This document shows positions 60,018 to 64,000 of a stretch of 64,000 bases of DNA, one piece after another. The notes under the pieces are model-generated. The model had not been told where the DNA came from and did not search any database. It saw only the letters and a program-made list of their open reading frames with translations. The stretch spans positions 1 through 64,000 of the forward strand of contig JAZNEP010000021.1 of NCBI GenBank assembly GCA_045588655.1, in the 5' to 3' direction. Source of the DNA: SVFI01 sp045588655 (lineage in GTDB: Bacteria; Bacillota; Clostridia; Lachnospirales; Lachnospiraceae). Positions within the stretch are counted from its first letter, which is position 1. The number at the start of each line of letters is the position of its first letter. The translations under genes and the position numbers were made by a program.

Positions 60018-61100
60018 ATGAGTAAAATTATTTTGACAGGTGACAGACCAACCGGTAGATTGCACGTGGGACATTATGTGGGATCACTTCGCAGACGTGT
60101 TGAATTACAAAATACCGGTGAGTATGATGATATTTTTATTATGATTGCGGATGCGCAGGCGTTAACAGACAATGCGGACAATCCGGAAAAAGTACGACAG
60201 AATATTATTGAAGTAGCTTTGGATTATTTAGCATGTGGGCTTGATCCAACGGTGTCAACCATCTTTATACAGTCGATGGTACCGCAGTTGACAGAGTTAT
60301 CATTCTATTATATGAATCTCGTAACGGTATCCAGATTGCAACGTAATCCTACGGTAAAAGCGGAAATCCAGATGCGTAATTTTGAGGCCAGTATTCCGGT
60401 AGGTTTCTTTACTTATCCAATCAGTCAGGCGGCTGATATTACTGCGTTTAAGGCGACGGTTGTTCCGGTAGGAGAGGACCAGATGCCGATGATTGAGCAG
60501 ACCAAGGAAATTGTACATAAATTTAATACGGTTTATGGGGAGACTCTGGTAGACCCGAAAATCATGCTACCGGACAACAAGGCATGTCTGAGATTACCTG
60601 GAATTGACGGAAAAGCAAAGATGAGTAAGTCTCTTAACAACTGTATTTATCTTGCAGATACGGAGGAAGATGTACGCAAAAAGATTATGTCCATGTTCAC
60701 AGATCCAAATCATCTGCGCGTGGAAGATCCGGGGCGTGTAGAAGGAAATCCTGTATTTATTTATCTGGATGCGTTCTGTAAAGATGAGTATTTTGCTGAG
60801 TTCCTTCCGGAATATCAGAATCTTCAGGAATTGAAAGAACATTATACCAGAGGTGGTCTTGGTGATGTAAAAGTGAAGAAGTTCTTAAATAATGTGATGC
60901 AATCCGAGCTTGCACCGATTCGAGAGAGACGTTCGAAATGGGAAAAGGATATTCCGGCGGTATATGAGATTCTGAAAAAAGGAAGCGAGAAAGCAGAAGC
61001 AGTTGCAGCAAATACACTTGCGGAAGTTCGTGAGTCGATGAAGATTAACTATTTTGATGATATGGCGTTGATTAAGGAACAGGCCGAGAAATATATGTAA
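60018..61100 (+). CDS. trpS: Tryptophanyl-tRNA synthetase
   Basis: This class I synthetase charges tRNA-Trp. The HIGH-type motif is in GRLHVGHYVGS and the KMSKS loop in GKAKMSKSLNN. At 360 residues it is somewhat longer than the common TrpRS of about 330. The start at ATG 60018 lies eight bases after GGAG; the upstream in-frame ATG at 59967 lies inside the promoter. It is followed by a terminator-like hairpin. Confidence 0.9.
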   Translation: MSKIILTGDRPTGRLHVGHYVGSLRRRVELQNTGEYDDIFIMIADAQALTDNADNPEKVRQNIIEVALDYLACGLDPTVSTIFIQSMVPQLTELSFYYMNLVTVSRLQRNPTVKAEIQMRNFEASIPVGFFTYPISQAADITAFKATVVPVGEDQMPMIEQTKEIVHKFNTVYGETLVDPKIMLPDNKACLRLPGIDGKAKMSKSLNNCIYLADTEEDVRKKIMSMFTDPNHLRVEDPGRVEGNPVFIYLDAFCKDEYFAEFLPEYQNLQELKEHYTRGGLGDVKVKKFLNNVMQSELAPIRERRSKWEKDIPAVYEILKKGSEKAEAVAANTLAEVRESMKINYFDDMALIKEQAEKYM

Positions 61101-61108
61101 GATGAGGC

Positions 61109-61138
61109 AGCCCATACACATGTGTGGGCTGTTTATTG
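61109..61138 (+). terminator. Terminator after trpS
   Basis: CAGCCCA and TGGGCTG pair, with an inner ACACATGTGT that can also pair. TTTATT follows. Confidence 0.7.
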
Positions 61139-61197
61139 TATGAAGATATTGTAAATACTAAAATAAACAGCGTCATACGTATAGTTGGAGGTTAAAA

Positions 61198-62145
61198 ATG
61201 AGAAAAATCAATCAAAATGCAGCGGAACTTGTCGGAAATACGCCATTAATGCAGCTTCACCATTATTGTGAGAAGGAAAGTATTACAAATGCAAGAATTC
61301 TTGCAAAATTAGAATATTTAAATCCTGCCGGATCAGTCAAAGATCGAGCAGCGCTCTATATGATTAAGGACGCCGAAGAAAGTGGCAGATTAAAACCGGG
61401 AGGTACCATCATTGAACCGACTTCCGGAAATACAGGGATTGGTCTGGCGGCACTGGCGGCGGCAAAAGGATATCGCGTGATTCTGACGCTCCCGGATACA
61501 ATGAGTGTGGAGCGAAGAACACTACTAAGGGCATACGGTGCACAGCTAATTCTCACGGAAGGCGCGAAGGGAATGAGCGGAGCAATTGCCAAAGCGGAGG
61601 AGCTTAAGGAAGAGATTCCGGGAGCAATCATTATGGGACAGTTTTCAAATGAAGCCAATGCGAGGGCACATAGAGAGACAACCGGACCGGAAATCTGGGA
61701 ACAGACGGAAGGCGATATTGATATTTTTGTGGCCGGAGTCGGAACCGGTGGAACTATCACAGGAATTGGTGAGTACCTGAAAAGCAAAAATCCGGAAATT
61801 AAAATTGTGGCGGTGGAACCGTCAGACAGTCCGGTGTTGTCCGGTGGAATGGCAGGTCCACACAAACTACAGGGAATTGGAGCAGGTTTTATTCCGGAGC
61901 TTTTAGATACGGAAATATATGATGAGATTATTCCGGTGGAGAGCGAAGACGCGTTTGTGCATGGAAGACTGTTGGCAAAAACAGAGGGCGTTTTGGTCGG
62001 CATCTCATCGGGAGCAGCACTGAAAGCAGCAGCGGAATTGGCAAAAAGAGAAGAGAATGTAGGAAAAACAATTGTTGTGTTACTTCCGGATTCCGGCGAC
62101 CGCTATTTATCCACCCCTTTGTTTTCTGAAGCAGAAATGCATTGA
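61198..62145 (+). CDS. cysK: Cysteine synthase A (O-acetylserine sulfhydrylase)
   Basis: The 315-residue PLP enzyme makes cysteine from O-acetylserine and sulfide. The PLP Lys is in NPAGSVKDRAALYMI (Lys near residue 45), the substrate loop is TSGNTGIGLA, and the phosphate loop is GVGTGGTITG. The length and motifs are typical of CysK. TTGGAGG precedes the ATG. No cysE is adjacent. Confidence 0.9.
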   Translation: MRKINQNAAELVGNTPLMQLHHYCEKESITNARILAKLEYLNPAGSVKDRAALYMIKDAEESGRLKPGGTIIEPTSGNTGIGLAALAAAKGYRVILTLPDTMSVERRTLLRAYGAQLILTEGAKGMSGAIAKAEELKEEIPGAIIMGQFSNEANARAHRETTGPEIWEQTEGDIDIFVAGVGTGGTITGIGEYLKSKNPEIKIVAVEPSDSPVLSGGMAGPHKLQGIGAGFIPELLDTEIYDEIIPVESEDAFVHGRLLAKTEGVLVGISSGAALKAAAELAKREENVGKTIVVLLPDSGDRYLSTPLFSEAEMH

Positions 62146-62243
62146 TGGAAAGGAAATGGAAAGGAATAAGATAAATAAAAAATTTACAGCAGCATTAGGG
62201 TACACATTTCGGGATTTGAGAGAGGATAACAAAAAGGGATACT

Positions 62244-63299
62244 ATGGAAAATCAAAATCAGACACATAAGCGTCGAGTGCGTTATAAAGGAACGCACCCA
62301 CGCAGTTTTCATGAAAAATATAAGGAGCACAATCCGGAGAAATATGCAGATACGATTGAAAAAGTTATCAAAAAAGGGAGCACACCTGCGGGGATGCATA
62401 TTTCGATTTGCGTGAACGAAATTTTAGCCTTTTTACAAATTCAGCCGGGACAAAAGGGGTTGGATGCAACGCTTGGATATGGAGGTCACACTAAGGAAAT
62501 GTTGAAATGCCTGCAGGGAGAAGGCCATATTTACGGATTGGATGTGGATCCGATTGAGATTGAGAAGACGACAAAGCGTTTGAGAGATCAAGGTTTTGGA
62601 GATGATATTTTGACAGTCATTCAGACGAATTTTGCAAAGATAGATGAGGTGGCAAAGCAGCATGGCCCCTTTGACTTTATCCTTGCGGATTTAGGTGTTT
62701 CTTCCATGCAGATTGACAATCCGCAAAGAGGATTTTCATACAAAACAGATGGGCCGCTGGATCTTCGTCTTAATCCGCACGAGGGAACGAGTGCGGCTGA
62801 GCGGTTATGCGAGATTACGGAAGAAGAGTTTGCATGGATGCTTATGGAAAATTCGGATGAGCCTTACGCATATGAGATTGCAAAGACCGTGATGCGTGAG
62901 GTACGTAGCGGAAAAAAAGTAGAGACGACGACAAGGCTTCGTGAGCTAATCGAAAAAAGTTTGATGCATCTTCCGCAAAAGGAGAGAAAAGAGGCTGTAA
63001 AAAAATCATGTCAAAGAACCTTCCAGGCACTTAGGATCGATGTGAACAGTGAATTTGAAGTGCTGTATGCGTTTTTAGACAAGCTGCCGGATGCTCTTTC
63101 ACCGGGAGGACGAGCAGCAATTCTGACCTTTCATTCAGGAGAGGACCGGCTTGTGAAAAAGTCATTCAAACAGGGTAAAAAGCAAGGGATTTATTCCGAA
63201 GTATCGGATGATGTGATACGCCCGAGTGCACAAGAATGTGCGATGAATCCAAGAGCGAAATCGACAAAAATGCGCTGGGCAATCAAAGCAGAGTTGTAA
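62244..63299 (+). CDS. rsmH: RsmH-type rRNA methyltransferase with N-terminal extension
   Basis: The 351-residue protein has the RsmH (MraW) fold, which N4-methylates C1402 of 16S rRNA. Motif I is GLDATLGYGGHTKEML, with GLDVDP as motif II, DFILADLGVSSMQID and the C-terminal ILTFHSGEDRLVK. It has about 50 extra basic residues before the usual start (HISICVNEIL replaces H-x-PVLL-x-E). It is not next to mraZ, ftsL or other division genes, as standard rsmH is, so it may be a second copy. The ribosome binding site is weak (AAGGGA). Confidence 0.85.
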   Translation: MENQNQTHKRRVRYKGTHPRSFHEKYKEHNPEKYADTIEKVIKKGSTPAGMHISICVNEILAFLQIQPGQKGLDATLGYGGHTKEMLKCLQGEGHIYGLDVDPIEIEKTTKRLRDQGFGDDILTVIQTNFAKIDEVAKQHGPFDFILADLGVSSMQIDNPQRGFSYKTDGPLDLRLNPHEGTSAAERLCEITEEEFAWMLMENSDEPYAYEIAKTVMREVRSGKKVETTTRLRELIEKSLMHLPQKERKEAVKKSCQRTFQALRIDVNSEFEVLYAFLDKLPDALSPGGRAAILTFHSGEDRLVKKSFKQGKKQGIYSEVSDDVIRPSAQECAMNPRAKSTKMRWAIKAEL

Positions 63300-63373
63300 A
63301 AAGGCTTGAAATAAACCGTGTCAGAGTATATGATGATAAAATATATAGAAAAAAGAGAAGAGGAGAGGATACT

Positions 63374-64000
63374 GTGAAAACGAAGGTTTTTATCGATGGA
63401 AGCGAAGGAACAACAGGATTAAGAATATATGAACGGTTTCAGAACCGGGATGATATAGAGATTTTACGAATCGATCCGGAATTACGAAAAGATCCGCAGG
63501 AGAGAAAGAAAATGATCAATGCTTCGGATATTACGTTTTTGTGTTTGCCGGATGTAGCGGCAAAGGAGTCGGTATCCTTAGTTGAGAATGAAAATGTAGT
63601 AGTGATTGATGCTTCTACAGCGCATCGAACGGAAGAAGGATGGGCTTATGGATTTCCGGAGTTATCAAAGGAACATAGGGAAGCCATCAAAGCCGGAAAG
63701 AGAATCGCAGTTCCAGGATGTTATGCCACAGGTTTTATATCCTTGGTTTATCCTTTGGTAAAGGGCGGAATTCTTCCAAAAGATTATCCGGTGAGCAGTT
63801 TTGCACTTTCCGGATATAGTGGAGCCGGCAAAAAGACAATTGAAACATATGAGAGTCCGGACCGTCCAAAGGAATTATCTGCTGGAAGAGAATATGCACT
63901 TACACAGCAGCATAAGCATTTAAAAGAGATGAAAAAAATCACCGGAATTGAGCGTACACCGCTGTTTTCACCGATTATTGACGACTACTATAGCGGAATG
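63374..64000 (+). CDS. argC: N-acetyl-gamma-glutamyl-phosphate reductase, 3' end cut by window edge
   Basis: A GTG at 63374, five bases after AGGAGAGG, opens a frame that runs past the end of the window (209 codons visible). It shows IDGSEGTTGLRIYE as nucleotide-binding loop, FLCLPDVAAKES, the catalytic Cys in VPGCYATGF and SGYSGAGKKT. It is an NADPH-dependent enzyme in arginine synthesis. The short N-terminal form resembles the type-2 ArgC of about 310 residues. No other arg gene is visible. Confidence 0.9.
   Translation, partial: MKTKVFIDGSEGTTGLRIYERFQNRDDIEILRIDPELRKDPQERKKMINASDITFLCLPDVAAKESVSLVENENVVVIDASTAHRTEEGWAYGFPELSKEHREAIKAGKRIAVPGCYATGFISLVYPLVKGGILPKDYPVSSFALSGYSGAGKKTIETYESPDRPKELSAGREYALTQQHKHLKEMKKITGIERTPLFSPIIDDYYSGM

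Noticed and set aside
61356..62003. 215-codon minus-strand reading frame
   Set aside because: It is entirely opposite cysK and has no supporting ribosome site or protein similarity.
62072..62269. 65-codon frame between cysK and rsmH
   Set aside because: It starts inside cysK in another frame and overlaps the rsmH start; no ribosome site precedes it.
1..64000. tRNA, rRNA, insertion sequence or prophage
   Set aside because: No tRNA cloverleaf, rRNA segment, transposase or phage structural gene was recognised on reading; a dedicated tRNA and phage scan could still find small ones.

Overview
The window looks like a chromosomal segment of a spore-forming, low-GC Gram-positive anaerobe of the class Clostridia, most likely Lachnospiraceae. 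This is inferred from A/T-rich codon use, strong AGGAGG-type ribosome binding sites, a LysM-GH18 spore-hydrolase-type protein, a Csp-like subtilase, an ECF sigma/DUF4179 pair, and large secreted proteins with beta-helix, leucine-rich, Ig-like and FN3-like modules. No rRNA, tRNA, CRISPR array, phage or insertion sequence was recognised. Most genes are on the + strand, with minus-strand islands at about 11.7-13.9, 38.5-40.1, 46.9-49.5 and 53.3-54.3 kb.

Region by region. 0-5 kb: two effector-binding (GyrI-like) regulators, a phytoene-desaturase-like flavoprotein with its TetR regulator behind a tandem palindromic operator, a transglutaminase-like protein and an Xre regulator. 5.2-8.9 kb: a 530-base stretch carrying a consensus promoter, an 11-codon leader ORF and two intrinsic terminators, followed by a MutS2-like ATPase lacking the Smr domain, a GNAT and a methyltransferase. 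9-14 kb: a spore-type GH18 protein, an AraC-GGDEF fusion, a GNAT, and a minus-strand DUF1538 membrane protein with a tandem PII-like partner. 14-28.2 kb: a likely single transcription unit of a dCache hybrid kinase with Hpt, a REC/HD-GYP/GGDEF/GGDEF-like protein, a membrane diguanylate cyclase, a second hybrid kinase, two hydrolases and a 927-residue secreted protein, closed by a terminator. A paralogue of the secreted protein (28.3-31 kb) and an MFS transporter follow.

32.4-35.1 kb: a YtrA-type GntR/ABC-transporter operon behind a 24-base operator. 35-38.4 kb: a PAS-GGDEF protein, a membrane-tethered PstS-like protein and an isochorismatase-like hydrolase. 38.5-43 kb: ECF sigma and anti-sigma candidate (minus strand), divergent from a MATE exporter and a ComEC-type metallo-beta-lactamase protein. 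43-46.9 kb: a methyltransferase, a truncated methyltransferase, a metallo-beta-lactamase protein, a GNAT, then three 21-22-base-spaced LytTR-like boxes before a 12-codon ORF and an MGT-type glycosyltransferase. 46.9-57.4 kb: GH13 and SpoU genes (minus strand), a small membrane protein, a coiled-coil protein, a GAF-degenerate-GGDEF protein, a cupin, a flavodoxin-like reductase, an AraC regulator, a Csp-like protease and PilT. 57.5-64 kb: a zinc-ribbon/LRR membrane protein, histidine phosphatase, trpS, cysK, an extended rsmH and a partial argC.

The main theme is nucleotide second-messenger signalling. Five proteins carry GGDEF-type domains (one clearly degenerate), one has HD-GYP, and two hybrid kinases are present. 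The 14-kb unit physically ties this signalling to production of a large secreted protein.
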